Below are positions 53,993-64,000 of a stretch of 64,000 bases of DNA, in pieces (position 1 is the stretch's first letter; every line of letters starts with the position of its first letter). The notes beneath the pieces are model-generated. The model worked only from the letters and a program-made list of their open reading frames with translations, had not been told where the DNA came from and ran no database searches. Source of the stretch: Maniola hyperantus (taxonomy: Eukaryota; Arthropoda; Insecta; Lepidoptera; Nymphalidae); the NCBI RefSeq assembly GCF_902806685.2, contig NC_048539.1, positions 14,052,378 to 14,116,377 on the forward strand, read 5' to 3'. Both the position numbers and the translations under genes were made by a program.

Positions 53993-56900
53993 ATGAATGA
54001 CAAAGGGCGCAAAAAAAGAAAAATAAGTGAACTAAATGGTAGCGAATCCTCTGGTAAATAAGTTTATAACCTCTTCGATGTGGAGTGTTGACCAATTTCT
54101 TTTAACTTTTGCTTTTGAATCTCATTAATTTATATAAAAATTGGTCTAGTTTGATCTAGCAAGACTAAAGCAGGCTTTGACCGGAAAACATGCGCCGCCA
54201 AGTGATTAAGACTAACTCATAGAGTAAAGTAACTAACTTTTGTTTACAGAGCCAGTGTTGAAAAATGCTAAAACTCCTCAAATACAATGTCCTTATCTGG
54301 ATACGATCAATCGACATGTATTGGATTTTGATTTTGAAAAGTTATGTTCAGTTTCTCTAACCAGAATAAATGTTTATGCTTGCTTGGTGTGTGGAAAATA
54401 CTTTCAGGTAACAAAAACAATAATTTATGTCCCGTTTTCAATCTGAATTTTTAGTTAAGCTATATACATTTTTTTATAAAAAGAAAAACCTATCACTTTA
54501 TTTCATTTGCTCCAGCAATGCTACACAATTACTTATATTATTAATGGCATAACAATATTTCAATAACAACCAATATTCCCCTTTCCAGCGCAATTAAGTG
54601 TAAAGCTTGTGCCAGGAGTAGGTATGACAATAGTGCAACAGGTTTTAACTGCCAAATGTTTCATAATTCAGTTTACTCATGTAACCATTGAGCTATTGAG
54701 GCTATAGCCCTATACATATTGGAATGTTACACTGAACAATTAATAATTATTTTCAGGGCCGAGGAACAAATACCCATGCATATACACATTCAGTGTCTGA
54801 GAGCCACCATGTCTTCCTAAACCTGCTTACGTTGAAATTCTACTGTTTGCCAGATAATTATGAAGTTATTGGTAATGTATTACTTATGTAATTTAAGTTA
54901 GAAACTTGCACAAGGTTCATAATATTACTGTGAGTTTTCATTAAAAAACATGAAACATGTGAATATTTGTCCGAATCTCATAACTTGTTTCGTTGAATTT
55001 TTTGCACTGCAGATAAAAGTGTAAAATTCTTGGACAGATTTCAAGATTTATATGTCAAAGAAATTCCTCTTCAACAAATGAACACACAATGCAAATACAG
55101 TTTGATACATTAACAGAAAACAGAGGTTTGAACATGTTTTAATGTATAAGTCCCGCAAATTGCTAATGTGTGTGGCCACCATTTTAGTGACGTCAGCACT
55201 AGACTGAAGTTTCGAACTAATGGTATATTTTTATTTCGGCTGACGTTTTGACGTCATTTTGATGTTAATGAGATGTTGGTTTCAGCGCAATAGCAATATG
55301 CGGGATTTATAAATGTTTCATCAATGCATACTCACAGATTATGATCATGATTTTTTAACATACCCTGGACATCTTTATCAATACTACACTTAATATTAAG
55401 TACACTTATTTTAGATTCTTCACTAAATGACATCAAGTATGTGCTCAATCCAATCTTCACGCCTGAACAAATAAAGCAGCTGGATGAAAACACTAAGATG
55501 TCCAGAGCCATTGATGGTACTATGTATATGCCGGGTATAGTTGGCCTTAATAACATCAAGGCTAATGATTATTGCAATGTCATTTTACAGGTAAGAAATC
55601 CATACTTATACATCCTCTCGACCGAATTTCGTGTGGGAGATAATGTACAATTTGTGTGTGCGCTATACTATACCTATGCTCGTGTAGCTTTTTACAATTT
55701 TCATTGGGATATCTATTTTTTTCGAAAACAAAATATAGCCTTTGTTAATCAGGTATAACGTAGCTTTCTACTGGTGAAAGAGTTTTCAAAATCTTGCAAT
55801 AAAAATAACCAATTTTAATGAAATTTCAGTCTGACCCGTCCAGAAGTGTGAGCTGTGCATTGCTGGATGAGTCAGTCAGTCACCTTGTCATTTTATATAT
55901 TTAGATAATACCATGCAAATACTCAAGTGTTCTTTTAGGATGAAGGAGACCATTTTTCCCCCACAAAATCATCATAGTAATTTGTGTTCTAGTGTTTATC
56001 ACAAGTAAGACCACTTCGCAACTATTTCCTGCGTGAAGAGAATTACGCCAATGTGAAGAGACCCCCAGGGGATTCTTCATTCCTGCTAGTCCAGAGATTT
56101 GGGGAGCTGATCCGCAAGCTGTGGAACCCTCGAGCGTTCAAAGCTCATGTGTCACCGCATGAGATGCTGCAAGCTGTTGTGCTGTGGTCCAAGAAACGGT
56201 TTCAGTTTATAAAACAAAGTATGTATAGTCTAAGTATTAGCTTCTGCAACAGACTATAGAAAAAGGATAGACTGTATTGTTAACTAATAATTTATGGGGC
56301 ATTCTGAACCAGTGGTAAATTAAATATTTTTTTATTTTTATTTTTTAAATTCTTTATTATCAATAAATATTTTACAAAACATATATAACGTTATATTATA
56401 ATGTTTAACTTAAATTATTAATACTTACAGGCTAAGTCGCGCCTCTTAAAGTTTATAAAGGAATATTATCTTACACGTTTAATCATAGATAGTTACATTT
56501 ATATCACAAAACGAATTAATTGAATGCAATATACTTAAATGGTATATTCGCTTACAAAAAAAAAAAAAAAGTTATTATTTGTTTGAAAAAACGCGGGTAC
56601 AACTAGGTAAGTTATGCCTACTCGTATTAGTAAACTGTCTCAGCTTGCATTACGAAACCGGTACACTGGCCAGTGTACGGTCCGCGTGCAGCGCTACCCT
56701 GCCCCTCGCACATGTACGGTAGGCAGGCGAGAACGGGGAATTCAAGATGATGCACACGTGTCGTAGGTATTAGTTACGCTATGCATTCACACCAGCCCGC
56801 GGAAACAATAAGCAGTGATGGGGCAATTTGTACGTTCCGTATTTATCGATATACGGCAAATCTGTGGTCTTAGTTTTACAAATATTATTTATGAGAGGAT

Positions 56901-59900
56901 TTTTATGGTTTTTATTCATATTGTAGAATTTTAATGTCAATTTTAATATAAAATCAAGTAAAGTAGGAAATTTTATCTCGTGGTGTAAGTGGTTTAAGTT
57001 ACTCTTAAAAGGAGTATTATAAGATATTTTTAATGCTTTGTTTTGTATAACTTGTAGAAGCTTGTAATTAGTAACACAAGTGCTGCTCCAAATAGGGCAT
57101 GCATAAGTTATGGATGGTCTGACAAGTACACTGTAAATTTTAAGTTTAGTTTTAGGGCTAAGATTACTCTTACGATTTAAAACTGGGCTCAGAGCACCGA
57201 GTGCTTGCGCGCCCTTGACACGAAGATTTGCAATGTGTTTAGTCCAATTTAATTTAATATCCATAGTTACACCAAGATAACGCACGGAATGTCTCCATTC
57301 CACTCTATGCCCGGCAATCTCCAGTGTTCTAAAAGGAGGTTGGCGATGTCGTGTAAATAAGATGGCTTCAGTCTTATTCTCATTTAGCTTCAACTTCCAT
57401 TTAGTGAAGAAAGTGTGAAGTAGATCAATCGATAATTGCAAACGACAAATTATTAAATCAATGTCATCAGATGATGTGTAAGAAGCGGTATCATCTGCAA
57501 AACAGGCTAGACTGGTTCTAGGTTGTATTGGTATGTCGTTCAGATATAACAAAAACAAATAAGGACCCAATATAGATCCTTGAGGGACGCCAGCAGGTAC
57601 CATCTGACACATTGACTTGGTTTCACCAATTTGAACCATGAATTTACGATTACAAAGATAAGACTTAATTAGTTTTACTAGTGACAATGGAATACCCAAA
57701 GCTGCTAATTTGTGGAGTAGGCCTTCGTGCCAGACGCTGTCAAAGGCTTTTTCTAAGTCTAATAGGAACATACCAGTAGATTGGTGAAGATTAAGATTGT
57801 TGGAGACATGTTCACAGACTCTAGCCAGTTGGTGAGCTGTAGAATGTGCTTTACGAAAACCAAATTGCTCGTTAATAAGCAAATGTTCGGAAGCCGCATG
57901 GAGACGAGAATAAATAATCTTCTCAAACAATTTCCCCAATGAAGGCAGTAAACTAATGGGTCTGTAATTAGACGGTACAGAATCGTCCTTGCCTGGTTTC
58001 TTTAAAGCAATTACTTTGGCAACTTTCCAGGCGGAAGGGAAGTAGCCCAAGAATAGACAACCATTGAAGATTTTTGTTATTAGAACGACAGCCTTTTGAG
58101 ACAAGTTTTTTAGAAGTGTATTTACAATGTCGTCGGCACCAGGAGCCTTACGGGGTTTTAGTGATTTTAGTACTGTACGTATTTCTGCTGGTCGAACAGG
58201 ATGTGTTAGATTAGAAATGGTATAGTTATGAATAATATCTACAGAGTTTTGAACTGCAACATCCAGGTCTGTGCTTGGCCAATTGTAGGTAAGTCTCATA
58301 TTGCCAAGAAATGCAGTAGCAAGAGCATTGCACTGCTGGGTAGTATTGGTGGTTAAGGTGCCATCAGTAAGTTTAAGGGGAGGTATCGTGATGCACTTTG
58401 GCTTCAAGGATCTGGATACCCGCCAAACATCGGCCCGAGGGTTGTCAATTTTGGATAGTTTTTTGTTCCAACTGTCATCTGTGTACATTTGGGCAGTAAG
58501 ATTAATCAGGCTACAAAGGCGATTTATTAAACTACGAACAAACCTCTTCAATGCTCCTTTAGGTAGCCCATTGTCACAACGACGCAAGTAATTCTTGTAT
58601 CTGATCATTCGTTTTATATGCTGGGGCAATTTAATGACAGTATCTTTGTTAAATGTGCCCATGGGCACAGATGCGTCTCTAGCACTTAGGATAGTTCTGT
58701 GCAGATGGTCAACAGCATAGTCAATTTCTTCTACTGAAGAAAATGTATTAGAGGAAAGATGAATATTTTCATCTAGCTGAGCCCGATAATTTCTCCAATC
58801 AGCATTGTGGTAACGATAATAACGAGTTTTCAAGTTTCTATGCAGATTACCTCCAATGGTAAAGTATATTGGATAGTGGTTAGATGATAAAGCCACTAAT
58901 GCATGGACATCACTGATGTTTAAGATATTATTATGTGCCAAAACCAAGTCAGGTTTAGTGGCTTTATAATCAGAAGAATAATTAACTTGTGTTGGAATAT
59001 CAGGAGCAAGAATGTTATAGTCATGGTGCAACATGTGACCAAATAGAACTCTACCACGTGTATTAGTGTAACTACTTTGCCAAAAGGTGTGGTTGGCATT
59101 CAAGTCGCCGGCAATAAGTACACGGGTACCAAGGTTCAACAAAAGGTCCAAATCACACTGCACAAGAGGCAAGTTGGGAGATTGATAAACAGACACTAAA
59201 ACATGTTCATGACCCGATATTTTAACACTAATACCAATTGCCTCAATATTTTTAGTTTTAGGTATGGTAATTAGAGAGTGATTTATGTTATTTTTAATTA
59301 AGATAGCTAAGTGGTAAATTAAATATTAATATTTACTAAATATACTTGATGATTTGTAAAACTTTATTTCACTATACAAAAATTTCTATTTTTTTTATTT
59401 ATTAATAAAACAACCGGTCAAGTCTAGGTAGGTAATAATCCTTACTATATCCTTACTATTTACTATTTTACTATATATATTATTATAAATGCGAAAGTGT
59501 GTCTGTCTATCTGCTAGCTTTTCATGGCCCATCCGTTTAACCGATTTTGGTGAAATTTGGTACATTGATAGCTTGCATCCCGGGGAAGGACATAGGCTAC
59601 TCTCTACCCGGAAAATCAAAGAGTTCCCACGGGATTTTCAAAAACCGAAATCCACGCGGACGAGGTCGCGGGCATCATCTAGTTTACTATATGTTTAACC
59701 TCTTACTTACCTAGGTGTCTATTCTAAGTACCTCCTACTTCAAAATATTAATGTTTGGTTTATTTGTTTCTTTTCTTTTCAGATGACCCAATAGACTTTA
59801 TGTCATGGTTCCTGAACTCACTTCACTTAGCTCTGAATGGTACGAAGAAGCCTAATAGTTCCATAATATACAAATCCTTTCTTGGACATATGAGGATATA

Positions 59901-62900
59901 TACAAGGTCAGTGTATTCCAAACCTTTTAAAGACGAGATGATGCTTCAACTTTGACTTCTGTGTTTATGTTTTTAAAAATCCTGTGGGAATTCTTTGAAT
60001 TTCTGAAAGGTTTTTCGATATGCAAGCTATCTCTGTACTTCATCAAAGTCTGTGAATAGGTAGCAGACAACAGACACACACTTTCGCATTTAGAATATTC
60101 ATCATCATCATCAACAGATAGATGTCCACTGCTGGACATAGGTCTCTTGTAGGGACTCTAAATTTATTAGCGATTAGCAAGATATTTACTAAGATAAATA
60201 AATTTAGACAGGCGCTTGAATGTGAAGAGTTTAATAAGTACATTCTTCGTACATTGCTACGATAGTCATTTCACATTCAAATAGATCTGAATCACTATAT
60301 CTTACAAATCCAACATCTGACTAGCAAAAAGTGTAATTTATTACCTATTTTGAATAAATCATTTGACTTTGACTTTGATAGTTAGTCAGTTTCTCAGATT
60401 TAGAATACACCCGCCATTCTGATATCAGGCTGGCGGCTGACTTACTTTTTATAATAACTGTGGTTTTAAAATAGTACATTGTATCAAATTTTACGTACAT
60501 TTGGTATATTGCTCGTACATTGCTCTCATGTATGAAGCATGCCCATTTGTACACATACACCCGCCATCCTGATGCACACAATAATTTTAGTGTAAGTAAC
60601 ATTAATTCTTGGTAGAAGTCGCTGTTGGGCGTAGGTCATTCGAAGGACTTTTCATATTATTAATGACTAGCTTATGCTCGCGACTTCGTCCGCGTGGACT
60701 ATACAAATTTCAAACCCCTAGTTCACCCCTTTAGGAGTTGTATTTTCGAAAATCCTTTCTTAGTGGATGCCTACGTCATAATAGCTATCTGCATGCCAAA
60801 TTTCAGCCTGGATCCGTCCAGTAGTTTAAGCTGTACGTTGATAGATCAGTCAGTCAGTCAGTCAGTCACCTTTTCCTTTTATAAATTTAGAAGATAGAAG
60901 ATGACTATGGTAAAAATTATGATTGTCTAAAATATACTATTATAAATCGATAAGAATGTTGCATGCAATAAATTGTAAAAAAAGTAATTTAATGGTAGTA
61001 GAATAAATGGCTATTTTATTTTATTTATTTAATATTAAGTCTTCATAATTTTTTTCAGAAAGTTACCGCCCCCTGAAGCAGAGGACGCGGCGAAAGTAGA
61101 TCTTAGCAGTGAAGAGTACAGTGAAATGATAACCGAGTCGCCGTTCCTCTATTTGACTTGCGACTTACCACCAACCCCACTATTTACAGATGAATTTAGG
61201 GAAAATATCATTCCTCAGGTAAGGATTTCAAGTACCTATATTATAAGAACTTACTACCTACCTCTTTACCTATAGGTACATATAAAAGGATAAACCATGA
61301 CACAATATTAATAGGACGGCCTTCCTGGCGCAGTTGTGAGCACTGTGGTCTTATAAGTGGGAGGTCCCAGGTTCGGTTCCCGTCAGGGGCAATTTATGAT
61401 TTCTAAAGCGCCTCGGGTCTGGTCTGGTTGGAGACTACGGCCGTAGCTAGTTACCACCCTAGCGGCAAATCCGTGCCGCCGCCAAGCGATTTAGCCTTCC
61501 GGCACGATGCAGTGTAGTAAGTGGAAACCAATAAGGGGTATGGGTTTAATATAACTGCTATAGTGCTATACTATACCCCTTCCCAGTTAGCCCACTTCCA
61601 TCTTAAACTGCATCATCTTATGTAATGGAATAAAAAGAAGGATTTAGCTTATTTAAAATATAGTATCTAAGAACTTGAGACTTGATTCTTGAGACTTGTG
61701 ATGTTCAGAAATACCACCTGAGTGAAGCTGGGTTGAGTCATATTTTTGATGCTATTTTGTTGTAGGACAAAATTACAGTAAGACCGTTTTAATACGTCAT
61801 TTGTCAGTTGTCTAGAATGTAAACATTTATAAATAATATCTGTCCCGGCTGTACTCACGTGTATAGTCGACGTTAGCCCGACTAGTTTCGAACCCATCCG
61901 GGGTCCTTTTTCAAGGGAGTCACTCTCAGTCACAGCCGCGGCGCGTGCGCGAACGCGCTAAAATGTAAACATTTATTCATGAAAAACTTTCAATTTATTC
62001 TTCAGGTAAATCTGTACCAACTTCTATCAAAATTCAATGGTCAAACGTCGAAAGAATATAAAACCTACAAGGAGAACTTTTTGAAGCGGTTCGAAATAAC
62101 ACAATTGCCGCCATATTTAATACTGTACATCAAGCGGTTTACCAAGAACACGTTCTTCGTGGAGAAAAATCCCACAGTAGTCAATTTTCCAGTCAAGTGA
62201 GTACACAATTTGTACATAATACCTACTCGTATATCAGGGAGACAGCATCAAGACCTAAGCCGCAGCAGAAATGGCAGATATATCGAGAGTTACATTTTTG
62301 TTCCGTTTGCCGTGGAGACCCTTGGGCCATGGAGTCTCAGGGTGAGATCTATAGAGCGCTCTGTCTTTGCTTAGACTTAAGACAGAGTTAAAACGAGACG
62401 GAGCTATATCTCTCACATAAATCTGTCTCGTTTTAACTCAATCTTAAGTCTGAGCTAAGTCAGAGTGCGCTCTATAAATCTTACCCTTAGTGCTAAAAAA
62501 AAATTACGAGACATTTCACCGCGATTTATAGCCTCATCTGGTGACAGAAGGGCAGGCTCATCTTTTGCGCAACGGATCAGCCTGACTGTCCAGGCCGGAA
62601 ATGCAGCCAGTATTCTTGGCACCATTCCACGCGGCTATGATTTGTATAGTAATTAGATAAGGTCAGCTTTAAGTTTTATTGTAAACTAGCTATAGCTATG
62701 CTCGCGACTTCGTGCGCATGGACTACACACTTTTCAAACATCTATTTTACCCCCTTAGGGTTAAATTTTCAAAAATCCTTTCTTTGCGGATGCCTACGTC
62801 ATAAAAGCTATCTGCATGCCAAATTTCAGCCCGATCCGTTCAGTAGTTTGAGCTGTGCGTTGATAGATCAGTCAGTAAGTCGGTCACCTTTTCCTTTTAT

Positions 62901-63299
62901 ATATTTAGATATGTAAATAATCTTAATTAAGTCTAAATTTGTACTACAAATTAATAATGCTTGTGACGTCATCACAAATTCAAAATGGCGCATCTGCCAA
63001 GATCATCCGTACATCAACTCACATCGTACTTCCATGAGCCTAAGACAATCGGGGCGCTAAGATACCGCAACATTACCTTATTATCTAAATTACTTAATTA
63101 TTTTGAGAATATCACATAGTAAATAATATTTTGGATGGTTTTACAGAAACGTGGATTTTGGCGACATCCTCACCCCAGAAATTAAAGCCAAGCACAACGG
63201 AAAGACAATATACGAATTAGTTGGCAACATTATTCATGATGGAACCCCAGAAAAGGGCACATACAGAGCCCATGTGCTGCACACACCTACACAACAATG
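53993..63299 (+). CDS. Usp39: USP39 / SAD1-like tri-snRNP protein (inactive ubiquitin protease fold), 5' nine exons
   Basis: USP39 is a component of the U4/U6.U5 tri-snRNP needed for spliceosome maturation, with a UBP zinc finger and a dead USP domain. Exons traced: 53993-54053, 54250-54407, 54757-54871, 55415-55590, 55993-56218, 59783-59906, 61059-61218, 62006-62196 and 63147-63299 (1,364 nt, 454 codons, all in phase). The start follows an in-frame TGA at 53984-53986; the N-terminus has a basic KGRKKRK stretch. Zinc finger: YACLVCGKYFQGRGTNTHAY and SESHHVFLNL. The Cys box reads GLNNIKANDYCNVILQ, with Asp where active USPs have the nucleophile Cys. Later: KRPPGDSSFLLVQRFGELIR, LPPYLILYIKRFTKNTFFVE and GTYRAHVLHTP. 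The last exon ends in phase 2 at a GTAAAT donor; the C-terminal exon(s) lie beyond the right edge. Confidence 0.96.
54575..54715 (-). repeat. Diverged copy of the SINE split by the gypsy element
   Basis: Shares agcttgtgccaggagtaggta and the decayed B-box region with 11890-11999; older and heavily substituted. It lies between USP39 exons 2 and 3. Confidence 0.6.
55146..55310. mobile_element. MITE family E, copy 2
   Basis: Ends ataagtcccgcaaattgcta / tagcaatatgcgggatttat, with atggtgg-type and gacgtca motifs in inverted order to copy 1; between USP39 exons 3 and 4. Confidence 0.75.
56329..59309 (-). mobile_element. Jockey-clade-like non-LTR retrotransposon (LINE), 5'-truncated
   Basis: It is bounded by an 18-bp direct repeat agtggtaaattaaatatt at 56311-56328 and 59310-59327. 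The T-rich end at 56329-56357 is the poly-A-like tail in minus sense. The reading frame is open from the 5' break at about 59309 to a stop at 56779. A 3' UTR (56358-56778) follows. It sits in the USP39 intron between exons 5 and 6, opposite in orientation to the host gene. Confidence 0.93.
56779..59309 (-). CDS. LINE ORF2: partial endonuclease plus complete reverse transcriptase
   Basis: The frame contains the C-terminal half of an APE-type endonuclease (LIAGDLNANHTFW, KPDLVLAHNN, LSSNHYPIYF) and a full RT: NYRPISLLPSLGKLFEKII, FGFRKAHSTAHQL, LDLEKAFDSVWH, PAGVPQGSILGP, catalytic FADD (ACFADDTASY), and the thumb region ending ITYACPIWSS. No stop or frameshift interrupts it; only the 5' part (ORF1, endonuclease N-terminus) is missing, which is usual for target-primed insertion. 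Jockey clade is my inference from motif style. Confidence 0.9.
59470..59682 (-). repeat. Lepidopteran ctagatgatgcccgcgactt SINE
   Basis: Minus-strand copy downstream of the LINE in the USP39 intron; begins ttataaatgcgaaagtgtgt and ends gtcgcgggcatcatctag. Confidence 0.82.
59907..61058 (+). other. USP39 intron 6
   Basis: Contains a short tgtccactgctggacatagg-type repeat (about 60110-60150), a duplicated acacccgccat(t/c)ctgat word (60406, 60558) and a complete SINE (60666-60893). No gene. Confidence 0.6.
60666..60893 (+). repeat. Lepidopteran SINE, tttcaaacccctatttcacc family
   Basis: Near-complete copy with cagtcagtcagtcagtcacc and a tttagaagatag end, in the USP39 intron between exons 6 and 7. 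Confidence 0.82.
61311..61626 (+). repeat. tRNA-derived SINE, second copy, in a USP39 intron
   Basis: Same family as 19905-20225: CTGGCGCAGTTGTGAGCAC head, GGTTCGGTTCCC B-box, ggtctggtctggttggag body. It lies between exons 7 and 8 of USP39. Confidence 0.85.
62690..62912 (+). repeat. Lepidopteran SINE, tttcaaacccctatttcacc family
   Basis: Near-complete copy ending ttttatatatttagat, between USP39 exons 8 and 9. Confidence 0.82.
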
Positions 63300-64000
63300 G
63301 TAAATTATATTAATTTTACTATACTATATTAATTACGTAAGTTTGTGTCTTTGATTTGCTGGTATAAAAAGTATCCTATACCTATTTCCAGGATAAAAGC
63401 TATGTGCCAAATTTCGTCAAAATCGCTTCAACGATTGAGCGTGAAAATTAAAATTGCGTGCATAATTAGTAATTAGTCAAGGTGCGTAGCAAACGCGTGA
63501 TTCAAACTCCAAACGCTTTCGCTGTTACGGCTTTAATCCATACTTCCATACTAATATTATAAATGCGAAAGTGTGTCTGTCTGTCTGCTAGCTTTTCACG
63601 GCCCAACCGTTCAACCGATTTTGATGAAATTTGGTACAGAGTTAGCTTATATTCCGGGGAAGGACATAGGCTACTTTTCATTCCGGAAAATTGGTGAGTT
63701 CCCACGGGAGTTTTAAAAACCTAAATCCACGCGTACGAAAGTCGCGGGCATCAGCTAGTTATACATAATTTTACTTATTGCAAATCTGAAAGTTGGATGT
63801 TTGTTACTACGTAAAGGACGCCACAATAGACTAAACCGATTAAATTTGCATAGGCTACTTTTTATTCTAATAAGGTTCCATTTTAAAAAATCCTTTTTCC
63901 ATGTGGACAAGTAAAATGACTTATACTTGCAGCTTTGCCAGCTAAGAATTTGCTTGTCAGAAATTCGAGTAAACTGTATTTCAGATGCTACTTAACCGAT
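63300..64000 (+). other. USP39 intron 9 up to the window edge
   Basis: Starts with a GTAAAT donor; carries SINE 63537-63760. A tttcag at 63979-63984 is the only late acceptor-like site but it would create TGA with the preceding phase, so the next exon is probably beyond the edge. Confidence 0.5.
63537..63760 (-). repeat. Lepidopteran ctagatgatgcccgcgactt SINE
   Basis: Minus-strand, well preserved copy between USP39 exon 9 and the right edge; ends cgcgggcatcagctagt. Confidence 0.82.

Noticed and set aside
55015..55115. Possible extra USP39 exon after a ctgcag acceptor
   Set aside because: No conserved USP39 residues; exon 3 joins exon 4 (55415) in phase to give the expected VIDSSLNDIKYV.
63979..64000. 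Final USP39 exon starting after tttcag
   Set aside because: Joined to exon 9 (phase 2, TG) it gives TGA at once, and the residues beyond do not match the expected USP39 continuation.

Overview
The window is a piece of a lepidopteran (moth or butterfly) nuclear genome. The evidence is short exons with GT-AG introns, an AT-rich background, and very dense moth/butterfly-type interspersed repeats, including the families that start or end with ctag...gcccgcgacttcgtccgcg and those carrying gggttccgtacc. I see no bacterial genes, operons, CRISPR arrays or functional RNA genes.

Two protein genes lie head to head. The minus strand from 52547 to beyond position 1 is the purity-of-essence/pushover (UBR4, p600) gene for a giant N-degron E3 ligase. 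I traced 55 phase-consistent exons coding 3,030 codons from the start methionine to about three fifths of the expected protein; the C-terminal catalytic part lies off the left edge. The UBR box is one exon (24789-25003), followed by the conserved propeller-like region and a UIM-like helix (exon 53). The plus strand from 53993 to beyond position 64000 is USP39 (snRNP assembly-defective/SAD1 type), a catalytically dead ubiquitin-protease homologue of the spliceosomal tri-snRNP. Nine exons (454 codons) are present and the 3' end lies off the right edge. About 1.45 kb between the two start codons must hold both promoters and contains a TATCGATA element.

Region by region: 1-11.6 kb, poe exons 55-41 with SINEs and MITEs. 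11.6-19.6 kb, one large intron opened by a very young Ty3/gypsy retrotransposon (12000-19385) sitting inside an older tRNA-derived SINE. 19.6-28.3 kb, poe exons 40-30, including the UBR box exon and two of three partial exon duplications, plus a gag fragment of another LTR element. 28.3-43.7 kb, exons 29-11 with many repeats and a THAP-transposon relic. 44-49 kb, exons 10-6 with a 24-G run, a 137-bp minisatellite, an LTR-like block next to a tRNA-Leu 3' half, and a tandem duplication of exon 6. 49-52.5 kb, exons 5-1. 54-64 kb, USP39, with a 3-kb jockey-like LINE in one intron flanked by an 18-bp target duplication.

Both genes are ubiquitin-related housekeeping genes, but nothing in the sequence shows that they act together. 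The least ordinary features are the three partial exon duplications in poe, each lying just downstream of its own splice donor, and the gag-less yet almost pristine gypsy element. All boundaries were traced by eye; no search or alignment was run.
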